Position numbers and translations under genes: made by a program. Below, one piece after another: positions 23,179-31,329 of a stretch of 64,000 bases of DNA (its first letter is position 1; each line of letters begins with the position of its first letter). Source of the DNA: Gehongia tenuis (lineage in GTDB: Bacteria > Bacillota > Clostridia > Christensenellales > NSJ-53); NCBI RefSeq assembly GCF_014384795.1, contig NZ_JACRSR010000005.1, positions 1 to 64,000 on the forward strand. Reading direction: 5' to 3'. The notes under the pieces are model-generated. The model was not told the DNA's origin and made no database searches. It worked only from the letters and a program-made list of their open reading frames with translations.

Positions 23179-23460
23179 TCAATAGATCAGCCGAATCATG
23201 ATCATCTGGAAGAAATAGCCCACCGCCTGCAGAGCGATGATCGCCAGCATGGGCGAAAAATCGATGGGCATGCCTCCCGTAAATCGAGACATCAATTTGC
23301 GGAAAGGGTTCACAAAAGGAGCGGTGAATCTGGCTAAAAATTCCCGCACTTTATTGTAAGGCGGCAGGAACCAGGACAGCAGCGCTTCAAGCACAATCGC
23401 CCAGGTCACGATCTGGATGAACCAGTTGACGCCTACGGTGACGTAACGCAGGATTTCCAA
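23179..23460 (-). CDS. ylmG: YggT-family membrane protein
   Basis: A 93-residue protein with two membrane segments: VNWFIQIVTWAIVLEALLSWF near the N-terminus and FSPMLAIIALQAVGYFFQMIMI at the end. The conserved loop FTAPFVNPFRKLMSRF (YggT signature with NPFR) lies between them. The family is placed near division sites or linked to osmotic balance and thylakoid biogenesis, with no settled function. TTG 23460 is the start, three bases after the sepF stop. Confidence 0.9.
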   Translation of the reverse strand: MEILRYVTVGVNWFIQIVTWAIVLEALLSWFLPPYNKVREFLARFTAPFVNPFRKLMSRFTGGMPIDFSPMLAIIALQAVGYFFQMIMIRLIY

Positions 23461-23463
23461 GTA

Positions 23464-23919
23464 TTATTCCCGCCTTCCAAAGCTGCGATGGGACTTAAGC
23501 TCCTCGGGCATGTTGGTGGAAATCACGACCTGAGCAGGGGTGAGGATATAGATACCGTCGGACAGACGCTTGAAATTGCCATTCAGCGCATGGACCGCAC
23601 CGCTCATGAAGTCCAGCATGCGCAGGGCCACGTCGGTTTGAAGGTGCTCCAAAATCACGAAGACCATCTTTTGCTCCTTCAGATGATCGATGATGAGGCG
23701 GATTTCCTCGTAGTCCATAGGCTTATAGACCATCACCTGAGGACGATCGGCGCCGTTCGTCGGCATGTTGACAATCTTGCCCTTGCGGTTCTCCCGTTTT
23801 GCCTTGGGAGCCTCTTCCTGGACGGATTCGATCTCCATGCCTTCGTCCATGCCGTACTCGTCATCCATTTCCGCCTGGAGTCCGATCGCTGCCATGAATT
23901 TGTTCAACGCGTTTGCCAT
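23464..23919 (-). CDS. sepF: Cell division protein SepF
   Basis: A 151-residue SepF, a membrane-bound partner that bundles FtsZ filaments. The N-terminal amphipathic membrane helix (MANALNKFMAAIGL) is followed by an acidic linker and the core domain from about residue 58 (PQVMVYKPMDYEEIRLIIDHLKEQKMVFVILEHLQTDVALRMLDFMSGAVHALNGNFKRLSDGIYILTP). GGAGGG lies nine bases before ATG 23919. It is in the usual yggS-sepF-yggT-ylmH-divIVA order. Confidence 0.95.
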   Translation of the reverse strand: MANALNKFMAAIGLQAEMDDEYGMDEGMEIESVQEEAPKAKRENRKGKIVNMPTNGADRPQVMVYKPMDYEEIRLIIDHLKEQKMVFVILEHLQTDVALRMLDFMSGAVHALNGNFKRLSDGIYILTPAQVVISTNMPEELKSHRSFGRRE

Positions 23920-23946
23920 TTTTATATACCCTCCTCTTTATTGCGG

Positions 23947-24633
23947 TCAGGCTCTGGCGCCAAAAAGCGCTCTGCCCACCCGCACCATGGTTGCACCTTC
24001 CCGGATCGCCGCCTCAAAATCGTGGGACATCCCCATGGATAGGTGCGCCATTTGAATTCTGGAATCGTGCTGGCCGCGGATCCCCTCAGCCAGTTCCCGC
24101 ATTCTGGTAAAATAGGGTCTCGCCGCTTCCGGATCCGCTACCGGCGGTGCGATGCACATCAGGCCCCGCACCTCAAGATTGGGACAATCCACCACCCGGT
24201 CCAAAAAAGCCGGGAGGTCCTCCTCCATTAAGCCGCCCTTGGTTTGCTCTCTGCCGATATTGATCTCGATCAAAACCGGCATCACGATATCCCGCTTTGC
24301 GGCCTGACGCTGAATCTCTTCCATCAAAGAAAGCCTGTCCAGCGAATGAATAAGCGCCACCTTATCCACGATCTGGTGAACTTTATTGCTCTGCAGCTGC
24401 CCGATCAGATGTACCTCCACCGGATGGAGCTCCGGCAGCTTGCTCAGAAGCTCCTGCACTCGGTTCTCGCCAATCCTTGCAAGGCCCCGGTCGATCATAG
24501 CGTTGATTCTTTCCGCATCCACCGTCTTGCTCACGCCGATCAGCTGAATATCTTCAGGTGCGCGCCCGGCCGCTTCTGCAGCTTTTTGAATGCGCCCTTG
24601 GATCTCTAAAAGTTTGTCATCCATCCCATCCAC
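23947..24633 (-). CDS. yggS: YggS/PLPBP-type pyridoxal phosphate homeostasis protein
   Basis: A 228-residue single-domain PLP protein (COG0325). The PLP lysine lies in IQLIGVSKTVDAERI (Lys about residue 32), and other signatures are GENRVQELLSK, HLIGQLQSNKVHQIV, SLDRLSLMEEIQ and LSMGMSHDFEAAIREGATMVRVGRALFG, which binds phosphate. It buffers PLP and has no known catalytic activity. GTG 24633 or ATG 24624 could be the start. It follows the HlyD-like gene by seven bases. Confidence 0.93.
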   Translation of the reverse strand: MDGMDDKLLEIQGRIQKAAEAAGRAPEDIQLIGVSKTVDAERINAMIDRGLARIGENRVQELLSKLPELHPVEVHLIGQLQSNKVHQIVDKVALIHSLDRLSLMEEIQRQAAKRDIVMPVLIEINIGREQTKGGLMEEDLPAFLDRVVDCPNLEVRGLMCIAPPVADPEAARPYFTRMRELAEGIRGQHDSRIQMAHLSMGMSHDFEAAIREGATMVRVGRALFGARA

Positions 24634-24640
24634 TTCTTTT

Positions 24641-25828
24641 CTAGCGGCATTTGACGGCCTGATTGACCTTGATGGTCTCTCCGCCGTTCAACTCCCGAAT
24701 CAAATAGGATTCATCGTTCTCTTCCAGCACTTCCACACCCACGAAAGTTTCCTCCCTGCCGTTCACAATGTAAACGCCCTTTTGTCCGCTCTTCTCATAA
24801 AGAGCGTCCTTTGGGATCATAAAGCCTTCCTGGCTCTTCCCAATGCTGGCTTTGGCTTCCCGAACGTTGAGAAGCGGCTGGATATCCTGCTCCACCGACA
24901 GGATGGTCAGGTGATCCTTGCCCTTGTCCTTGTCCACCACGACCTGGCCGGTATAGGTTGCATTTTCCATGCCCTCGAAGACGATATCGTAGGTCTCGCT
25001 GAGAGCCAGATCGGAATTCTCATCCCCAAGTATGGCCACATACCATGTGTTGCTGCTCACCAGGCGGTACAGGGGCTGATCGATTTTCGCCTCCTGCTGG
25101 TTGCTGTAGCTGGCACTTCCCTGCAACAGGGTCTGGATGTCCTTCACCGTGAGCTTGTCCAACTCCTGGGGATTGAGCGCGGCTTCATTGCCATCAAAAT
25201 AAAAGCTTACGATGCCGGCTTCCGGGGCAAGCTCGTCCTTCTTCCAAGCGTTGATCTTGGTCAGAAGATTCTGTTCCTCCAGATACAGTTCGTTCAGCTG
25301 GCTGTCCAACGGAACGATCTGGCGAAGATGGGCCTTGCGCAGTTCGATCAGTTGATTGAGTTCCTCCTCCAGCTTGAGGGTCTCGGTTCGGTCCTCCGCA
25401 TCGTAGACGGCGTTCAGTTGATTCTGCTTTCCCTTGATCGCCTGATCAATGGTGGATAGATTTTCATTCTTAATATCGGCCAGCGCGCCGATCTGATATT
25501 CATAGATCTTTTTTTGCAGCGCATCGTAGTCATCGAGAGATTTCTGGTCGTAACCGGCCTGATAAACCTCCACAACCTTGTCCCCCTGGGCTACGCGCTG
25601 ACCCTCTTCGGCCACGTAGACAACCTTGCCCGCACTCTCCGCCTTGACCACCGTCTCTGAACGGAGCAGCACCACGTCCTTCTTTGAACTGGAGGACATG
25701 ATTCCCCAGTCCACAAAGGCGGTCTTGGAGCCGCCCATATTGGCCAGCAGGATGATGATTGGGATCAGCACCACTATACCCACAAAAACATAGAAGCGGG
25801 GTTTAATTCTACGTATGCGTATCCTCAT
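24641..25828 (-). CDS. HlyD-family membrane fusion-like protein
   Basis: A 395-residue protein with one N-terminal membrane anchor (FYVFVGIVVLIPIIILLAN, about residues 12-30), a lipoyl-like hairpin (VVKAESAGKVVYVAEEGQRVAQGDKVVEVY), a long helical hairpin (about residues 100-185), and C-terminal beta domains with IPKDALYEKSGQKGVYIVNG, as in periplasmic adaptor proteins. In a Gram-positive it would sit outside the membrane. It opens the yggS-sepF operon, a location seen in Clostridia, and no transporter is adjacent. Its role there is unknown. ATG 25828 follows AAGGGTTAGGG. Confidence 0.8.
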   Translation of the reverse strand: MRIRIRRIKPRFYVFVGIVVLIPIIILLANMGGSKTAFVDWGIMSSSSKKDVVLLRSETVVKAESAGKVVYVAEEGQRVAQGDKVVEVYQAGYDQKSLDDYDALQKKIYEYQIGALADIKNENLSTIDQAIKGKQNQLNAVYDAEDRTETLKLEEELNQLIELRKAHLRQIVPLDSQLNELYLEEQNLLTKINAWKKDELAPEAGIVSFYFDGNEAALNPQELDKLTVKDIQTLLQGSASYSNQQEAKIDQPLYRLVSSNTWYVAILGDENSDLALSETYDIVFEGMENATYTGQVVVDKDKGKDHLTILSVEQDIQPLLNVREAKASIGKSQEGFMIPKDALYEKSGQKGVYIVNGREETFVGVEVLEENDESYLIRELNGGETIKVNQAVKCR

Positions 25829-25873
25829 TCAGTCCCTAACCCTTCCGTATCCTTCCAAACGCTTATGGAAAAC

Positions 25874-25941
25874 AAAAAAATGCCTTCCAGCGAAACTATT
25901 GCTTGATTACGTCAACAACATATTCTCGCTTGAAGGCAAAA
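25874..25941 (-). terminator. Long-loop terminator after sfsA
   Basis: On the minus strand GCCTTC-A-AGCGA pairs with TCGCT-G-GAAGGC across a loop of about 30 nt, and seven T follow. It lies between sfsA and the HlyD-like gene. Confidence 0.7.
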
Positions 25942-26060
25942 CTCCTGCTTATTTTTTGAAATTTCTAAAAAAATGTTTGCGCTTTCTTGCTTCAACAGCA
26001 CCCTTTTCAACAAATTCCCCAAGTTATCCACAGAGAATAATGTCTACATAACCGATTATA

Positions 26061-26759
26061 TTATGTCTCTTGTCGAAGAATGGGCACGTTATGGGAAACC
26101 GAAACGCACTCCTCCGTGACCTGGCAGCCAAAGGCTCCAGCCAGGCCGCCCGCTCTCAAAAGCCGCCAAAAAGCTTCGTCAAAATGGGAATCCATGGCCC
26201 GATTGGGGCGAAAGGCTTTGGCATCCTCCCTCTGAATGATAAAGAACACCGCCGCGCCGTAGCCCGCTTCCAGCGCATCCTTCAGATGCTCCATGTGTTT
26301 GGCGCCCCGCAGGGTGGGTGCATCGGGAAAAAGTGCCAGGCCATCCTCCACCAGGGTCACACACTTCACCTCACCCAGCCACAGCCTGCCCGCCATGCGA
26401 AAGCCCAGGTCAAACCGGCTGCCGCCATGGACCACTTCCCGCCGTATATCCGCCGCTTCTTCAAAGCCCGGAAAAAAACCCCGGCGAAGCCCCTCTTCAG
26501 CGATATCATTGGTCCAATGGGCGTGGATCATCACCCAACTGCCTCGGTAACGCACCATGACCAGGGTATAGGCCGTCTTTCGTTCCGATCCCGCTTCAGC
26601 CGGCAGAAGCAGTACCTCCGCACCGACAAGGAGCAGTTCCCGCATCCGCCCCGAATTGGGCACATGGCATAGACAGGGCTCCCCATTTACAGCCACCCTG
26701 GCCGCAAACCGGTTGAGCCGTTCCATAAATTGTCCTTTCACCAAACCTTCCAGCCGCAT
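26061..26759 (-). CDS. sfsA: SfsA family protein
   Basis: A 232-residue SfsA homologue. Family signatures include LVKGQFMERLNRFAARV, CHVPNSGRMRELL, RFDLGFRM, GEVKCVTLVEDGLALFPDAPTLRGAKHMEHL and AVFFIIQREDAKAFRPNRAMD. The EVKC and the Asp residues belong to a PD-(D/E)xK-like nuclease fold, although SfsA was first described as a sugar fermentation stimulation DNA-binding protein in E. coli. The true function is unclear. GGAGGAATACT precedes ATG 26759. It is monocistronic with terminators on both sides. Confidence 0.92.
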   Translation of the reverse strand: MRLEGLVKGQFMERLNRFAARVAVNGEPCLCHVPNSGRMRELLLVGAEVLLLPAEAGSERKTAYTLVMVRYRGSWVMIHAHWTNDIAEEGLRRGFFPGFEEAADIRREVVHGGSRFDLGFRMAGRLWLGEVKCVTLVEDGLALFPDAPTLRGAKHMEHLKDALEAGYGAAVFFIIQREDAKAFRPNRAMDSHFDEAFWRLLRAGGLAGAFGCQVTEECVSVSHNVPILRQET

Positions 26760-26792
26760 AGTATTCCTCCGTAAGCGCTTTCAATTTGTTTT

Positions 26793-26818
26793 AAAGAAAA
26801 GCCCGGCCGAAGCCGGGC
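26793..26818 (-). terminator. Terminator downstream of ribU
   Basis: On the minus strand GCCCGGC-TTCG-GCCGGGC is followed by TTTTCTTT, five bases beyond the ribU stop. Confidence 0.85.
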
Positions 26819-26823
26819 CCCTA

Positions 26824-27435
26824 TTATTCCCGTTCCACCGCCGACAAAGTGGGCAGCAAAGGCTTATAGAGAAGCCCCACCACCAGCATGCCCAGCAGAC
26901 CCTTGATGATGTTGAAAGGCGCCACCGCCAAAAGCCCGTAGCCCACCATGGGTGAAAGCCTGCCCTGCAATCCCAAAATCTCCATAATGGGCGTCATGGC
27001 TCCTGCCAGAGCCTCCGTGGAGATGCCCGCCGCGGGCACCAAGATGAACACGTTTGCCAGCGGACCCACGATGGCCACGCACAAAGTGCCCCAGGCGATG
27101 CCGATGAGCGCGCCTCTGCGGATGGGATGGGCCCTCGTCCAAAGGGCCGCCGGAAGCACCAGGCCAAGGCCGATCAGCAGGTTGGCCAGCTGCCCCGCGC
27201 CGCCAAAGGACAATCCTTTCAGAAGAATGTGGACCAGATTTTTCAGCACCTCGATCGTCACCGCCGCCCAAGGACCGAGGGCAATACCGCCAAGGAGCGC
27301 CGGAATGTCGGAAAAATCGATCTGGAGCCAGGGCGGAAACAGCGGCAGAGGGAACTCCAGATACATCAGCACTACAGCCACCGCTGCCAGCATGGAAACC
27401 CGCATCATCCATTTGGTCTTTGCTTTTGATGTCAT
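26824..27435 (-). CDS. ribU: Riboflavin ECF transporter S component
   Basis: A 203-residue membrane protein with six segments, of the RibU group of energy-coupling factor S components. It starts with an AAVAVVLMYLEFPLPLFPPWLQIDFSDIPALLGG stretch, where the LEFP and DFSDIP motifs are RibU hallmarks that line the flavin site. It binds riboflavin and works with the shared EcfAA'T module, which is not in the window. GGAAGGAAGA lies before ATG 27435. Its position behind an FMN riboswitch confirms the substrate. Confidence 0.93.
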   Translation of the reverse strand: MTSKAKTKWMMRVSMLAAVAVVLMYLEFPLPLFPPWLQIDFSDIPALLGGIALGPWAAVTIEVLKNLVHILLKGLSFGGAGQLANLLIGLGLVLPAALWTRAHPIRRGALIGIAWGTLCVAIVGPLANVFILVPAAGISTEALAGAMTPIMEILGLQGRLSPMVGYGLLAVAPFNIIKGLLGMLVVGLLYKPLLPTLSAVERE

Positions 27436-27502
27436 ATCTCTTCCTTCCTTTCTTTGAGCACGGAAGAGAAGAGTCCAGGGGCTTTTGAGTACAAAAAAGG
27501 AA

Positions 27503-27611
27503 CTTTCTTTCATCCAGACTTTACTGTCGGCCCAGGAATCACCTGGTCAACCCCAAGGGGGCTCGCGGGCTAAACCGCCGGTCGGGAATCGCACCCTGCC
27601 CTGAAAGAACC
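27503..27611 (-). promoter_or_regulatory. FMN riboswitch (RFN element)
   Basis: Minus-strand signatures occur in order: AGGGTGCGATTCCCGACCGG, AGCCCGCGAGC, TTGACCAGGTGATTCCTGG, GCCGACAGTAAAGTCTGGATG. The closing stem is TTCTTTCA (27609-27602) with TGAAAGAA (27512-27505). The aptamer ends about 70 bases before ribU, leaving room for an expression platform. FMN binding should lower ribU expression. Confidence 0.96.
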
Positions 27612-27682
27612 TTCAAACTTCCGTATGCACTTTTAACGGGGCCATTATAGCACTGGCCCCGTTAAAATGCAACTTATTCCAT

Positions 27683-28951
27683 TCAATCTACGAATTCTTT
27701 GGGAACCCGGCCGAAGCCCGCCTCCCGGCCAAGCTCATGTTCGATGGCCAGCAGGCGGTTGTATTTGGCCACACGTTCGCTGCGGCAGGGCGCGCCGGTC
27801 TTGATCTGGCCGCTGCCAAGGGCCACCGCCAGATCAGCGATGGTCGTATCCTCCGTCTCACCGGAACGATGGGAAATGATCGAGGCGTATCCGGCGTGAT
27901 GGGCCATGGCTACCGCATCCAAAGTTTCGCTGAGGGTGCCGATTTGATTCATCTTCACCAAAATGGCATTGCCCGCGCCCATTTGAATGCCTTTTGAAAG
28001 CCGCTCGGTGTTGGTCACGAATAGATCGTCCCCCACCAGCTGCAGTTTTCCGCCCAGCGCCTCGGTGAGCATCTTCCAGCCCTCCCAATCCTCTTCCGCG
28101 AGACCATCCTCCAAAGAAATCACCGGGTACTCGCGGGTCAGCGCCTCATAGTAGTGAACCATCTCCTCGCTGCTACGTTCGGAGTTGGCAAAATGATAGA
28201 CTCGGGCTCCGCTGTCATAAAATTCACTGGCTGCCGCGTCCATGGCCAGCTTGACGGCGTCGGTATAGCCGGAGCGTTCCACCGCCTCCAGAATGGCATT
28301 GATGGCCTCCTCCGCCCCGCTGACCCGGGGTGCAAAGCCTCCTTCATCCCCCACGCCGGTGGATAATCCCTTATCCAGAAGAAGGGTCTTGAGGTTCTGG
28401 TAAATCTCGGCGCACATACGAAGAGCCTCCCTGAAATTTTCGGCGCCCACCGGCATGATCATAAACTCCTGAAAATCAAGGCCGTTGTCCGCATGACGGC
28501 CGCCATTCAGGATGTTCATCATGGGCACCGGAAGGACATGGGCGCCGATGCCGCCAAGATAGCGGTATAGCGGCAGGCCATGGGCCTGCGCCGCAGCCTT
28601 GGCCACCGCGATGGATACGCCTAAAATGGCATTGGCGCCAAGATTTGACTTGTTCTCGCTGCCATCCAGAGCAATCATGGTCTCGTCGATCTCACGCTGC
28701 CGGAAGACCTCCATACCCACAATTTCGTTGGCGATGGGCCCGTTTACATAACCCGCCGCCTTTTCCACACCCTTACCGCCAAAACGGTTGCCGCCATCGC
28801 GGAGTTCCACCGCCTCAAAGGTGCCCGTCGAGGCGCCGGAGGGCACTGCAGCCACGCCCTGAATGCCGTATTCCAGCTCCGCTGTCACCTGCAGCGTTGG
28901 ATTGCCCCGAGAATCCAAGATCTCCAGGGCCTCTAGTTTTTCAATTTTCAT
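27683..28951 (-). CDS. eno: Enolase
   Basis: A 422-residue enolase converting 2-phosphoglycerate to phosphoenolpyruvate. The N-terminal [32 protein letters not shown], catalytic [15 protein letters not shown] (Glu) and VGDDLFVTN (Mg-binding Asp), [13 protein letters not shown] (catalytic Lys) and [20 protein letters not shown] are intact. It works as a soluble octamer or dimer. AAGGAGATCAAA precedes ATG 28951. The long upstream extension of the frame lies in msrB and is not real. It begins 11 bases inside the msrB gene. Confidence 0.98.
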   Translation of the reverse strand: MKIEKLEALEILDSRGNPTLQVTAELEYGIQGVAAVPSGASTGTFEAVELRDGGNRFGGKGVEKAAGYVNGPIANEIVGMEVFRQREIDETMIALDGSENKSNLGANAILGVSIAVAKAAAQAHGLPLYRYLGGIGAHVLPVPMMNILNGGRHADNGLDFQEFMIMPVGAENFREALRMCAEIYQNLKTLLLDKGLSTGVGDEGGFAPRVSGAEEAINAILEAVERSGYTDAVKLAMDAAASEFYDSGARVYHFANSERSSEEMVHYYEALTREYPVISLEDGLAEEDWEGWKMLTEALGGKLQLVGDDLFVTNTERLSKGIQMGAGNAILVKMNQIGTLSETLDAVAMAHHAGYASIISHRSGETEDTTIADLAVALGSGQIKTGAPCRSERVAKYNRLLAIEHELGREAGFGRVPKEFVD

Positions 28952-29393
28952 TTTGATCTCCTTCCTCAAATAGCCTGACCCATTCCCCATACCCTTCGGC
29001 CTCCATATCCTCCAGGGGCACGAAACGCAGGGCCGCGCCATTGATGCAGTAGCGCATTCCCGTGTTTGTGGGGCCGTCAGGGAAAACATGGCCAAGATGG
29101 CTGTCTCCTTCCGCGCTTCGCACCTCGACGCGCCGCATACCGTAGCTGTGATCCATCTGTTCCACAACCTGGCCTATGGGCCGGTCAAAGCTGGGCCAGC
29201 CGCAGCCCCCATCGAATTTATCCTTCGAGGAGAACAGCGGCTCGCCGCTGACCACGTCCACATAGATGCCCGGTGCCGCAAGGTTCACGTAAGGACTGGA
29301 GAAGGGTCGCTCCGTGCGATTGTTCTGGGTCACGTCAAACTGTTCCGGGGTGAGTCTTTCCCTCAAATCCTGGCGGTTCCACTTTTCATTCAT
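28941..29393 (-). CDS. msrB: Peptide methionine-(R)-S-oxide reductase
   Basis: A 150-residue MsrB repairing methionine R-sulphoxide in proteins. The family motifs are [46 protein letters not shown] and the catalytic cysteine in [13 protein letters not shown]. The pair of CxxC zinc motifs found in many MsrB is absent; the Cys in GGCGWPSF is the likely resolving cysteine. There is no fused MsrA. It overlaps the start of eno by 11 bases, an uncommon partnership. The start is ATG 29393. Confidence 0.96.
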   Translation of the reverse strand: MNEKWNRQDLRERLTPEQFDVTQNNRTERPFSSPYVNLAAPGIYVDVVSGEPLFSSKDKFDGGCGWPSFDRPIGQVVEQMDHSYGMRRVEVRSAEGDSHLGHVFPDGPTNTGMRYCINGAALRFVPLEDMEAEGYGEWVRLFEEGDQNEN

Positions 29394-29443
29394 GCTTCAT
29401 GCCTCCTTGTTCCTACTTTTCCCACATCCGTCCTGTTTCATAA

Positions 29444-29470
29444 AAAAAGCCCGGAAAAATCCGGGCTTTT
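29444..29470 (-). terminator. Terminator after the ABC exporter operon
   Basis: AAAAAGCCCGG-AAAAAT-CCGGGCTTTT, ending the marR-ABC-ABC operon two bases past its stop. Confidence 0.85.
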
Positions 29471-29472
29471 GT

Positions 29473-31329
29473 TCATGCCGACTGCTGACCGGCGAACTGA
29501 CTGTTGTAAAGATCCGCGTAGAATCCCTTTTGCTCCAGGAGTTCTTGATGCGTGCCCTGTTCGATCACATGGCCCGCGTTCATCACCAGGATGAGATCGG
29601 CCTCCTTGATCGTGGATAAGCGGTGTGCGATGACGAAACTGGTCCGTCCCACCATCAGCTTATTCATGGCCCTTTGGATATAGACCTCCGTTCGGGTATC
29701 CACATTGGAGGTGGCCTCATCAAGGATCAAGATGGGCGGATCGGCCAGGATCGCACGAGCGATGGTGAGCAGCTGCTTCTGACCCTGGGAGATGTTGGAG
29801 GCCTCCTCGTTGATCACCGTGTCATAGCCATGGGGCAAAGTGCGGATGAATCGGTCCGCATAGGCGGCCTTGGCCGCTGCATGGATCTCCTCATCGCTCA
29901 CCTCGCGGTTGCAGGAGTAGGCGATGTTCTCCCGAATGGTGCCGTTAAAAAGCCACGTATCCTGCAGCACCATGCCAAACAGGGATCTGAGATCGTCCCG
30001 CGGCATTTCCCGAATATCCACGCCGTCCACCAAAATCCGGCCCTCATCCAGCTCGTAGAAGCGCATGAGCAGATTGACCAGCGTGGTCTTTCCTGCGCCG
30101 GTGGGGCCCACGATGGCCACCGTCTGACCGGATCTCACCTCAATATTGAGATTGTCGATGAGCGGCGTATCCGGGCTATAGGAGAAAGCCACATCCTCAA
30201 AGGTCACGTGGCCCTTCGGCATGGACAACAGCTTGGGATCGCTGGTGTCGGGCACCTGCTCCGGTTCGTCCATGATTTCAAACACCCGCTCCGCCGCTGC
30301 TACGGTGGACTGAATCACGTTTGCAATGTTGGCGGTCTGGTTGATCGGCTGGGTGAACTGCCGGGCGTACTGGATGAAGGACTGCACATTACCGATGGTC
30401 ATGCGGCCCTTGGTCACAAAAACCGAGCCCAATACACAGATAATCACATACCCAAAGTTGCCCACAAAGTTCAGCAGCGGCATCATGATACCGGAGATAA
30501 ACTGACTGCGCCAGCCCGATTCATAGAGCCGTTCATTGATGCCATTGAATTTATGGAGAGCATCCTCCTCCAGCCCATAGGCCTTGACCACCCGGTGACC
30601 GCCGTAGATCTCCTCCACATGACCGCTCATGTCGCCAAGAGAGGTCTGCTGGCCCAAAAAGTAGCGCTGGGAGTGTTTGACCACAAAACGGGCGGCGAGA
30701 GCGCTCAGCGGGAGAGTGCACAGCACCACAATGGCCAAAATCCAATTGATCTTGAACATCATGAAGGTCACGCCAATGAGCGTCACCACCGAAGTGACCG
30801 TCTGGGTCAGGGACTGCTGCAGCGTGTTGGCGATGGTATCCACATCGTTGGTGACCCGGGAAAGCACGTCCCCATGGGACTGCCCGTCAAAATATTTGAG
30901 AGGCAGCCGGGAAAGCTTTTGGTCCACCTCTTCACGAAGGTCGTACACCACCCGCTGAGACACTCCGGCCATGATAAACTGCTGCACCCAGTTGAACAGC
31001 GCGCTCAAAAGATAATAGCTTGCCAGCACCAGCAGGATATCAAACACCGCCGAAAAAACATCCTGCGCAAGGGTGCCCGGCACGGAGAAATATTTGAACA
31101 GTTCGGTGGTGGCCTGACCCAGCTTATCCGGTGCCAGGATCATGAATACGGTGCTGATCGCCGCCGCCACAAACACCACGAAAATTTTCCAGGCGTGGGG
31201 TTTAAGATAGGACAATATGCGTTTCAGCGTTCCGGAAAAATCCTTGGGCTTTTCAAAGGCCATGGCCACGCCGGGGCCGCCCGGACCGCGGTGACCGCCA
31301 AGGCCCCTTCTGGTTCTACGTTCACTCAT
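29473..31329 (-). CDS. ABC exporter half-transporter with canonical ATPase site residues
   Basis: A 618-residue multidrug-type half-transporter. A charged N-terminal tail (RRTRRGLGGHRGPGG) precedes six membrane helices (about 45-340), then the ATPase domain. Walker A is GPTGAGKTTL, the Q-loop is in GMVLQDTW, the signature is NISQGQKQLL (a degenerate SQGQ instead of SGGQ), and Walker B is ILILDEATSNVD with the catalytic Glu and an IAHRLS H-loop. It forms a heterodimer with the neighbouring gene, whose start overlap is ATGA. Substrates may be drugs or peptides, which cannot be read from sequence. Confidence 0.9.
   Translation of the reverse strand: MSERRTRRGLGGHRGPGGPGVAMAFEKPKDFSGTLKRILSYLKPHAWKIFVVFVAAAISTVFMILAPDKLGQATTELFKYFSVPGTLAQDVFSAVFDILLVLASYYLLSALFNWVQQFIMAGVSQRVVYDLREEVDQKLSRLPLKYFDGQSHGDVLSRVTNDVDTIANTLQQSLTQTVTSVVTLIGVTFMMFKINWILAIVVLCTLPLSALAARFVVKHSQRYFLGQQTSLGDMSGHVEEIYGGHRVVKAYGLEEDALHKFNGINERLYESGWRSQFISGIMMPLLNFVGNFGYVIICVLGSVFVTKGRMTIGNVQSFIQYARQFTQPINQTANIANVIQSTVAAAERVFEIMDEPEQVPDTSDPKLLSMPKGHVTFEDVAFSYSPDTPLIDNLNIEVRSGQTVAIVGPTGAGKTTLVNLLMRFYELDEGRILVDGVDIREMPRDDLRSLFGMVLQDTWLFNGTIRENIAYSCNREVSDEEIHAAAKAAYADRFIRTLPHGYDTVINEEASNISQGQKQLLTIARAILADPPILILDEATSNVDTRTEVYIQRAMNKLMVGRTSFVIAHRLSTIKEADLILVMNAGHVIEQGTHQELLEQKGFYADLYNSQFAGQQSA

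Noticed and set aside
26024..26032. A perfect DnaA-box sequence TTATCCACA between sfsA and the HlyD-like gene
   Set aside because: A single 9-mer with no cluster, no AT-rich unwinding element and no dnaA/dnaN nearby is not evidence for an origin. Chance occurrence is likely.
27683..29167. A longer enolase starting at 29167
   Set aside because: The extra N-terminus lies in msrB and has no enolase match. ATG 28951 has the ribosome site and the family start.
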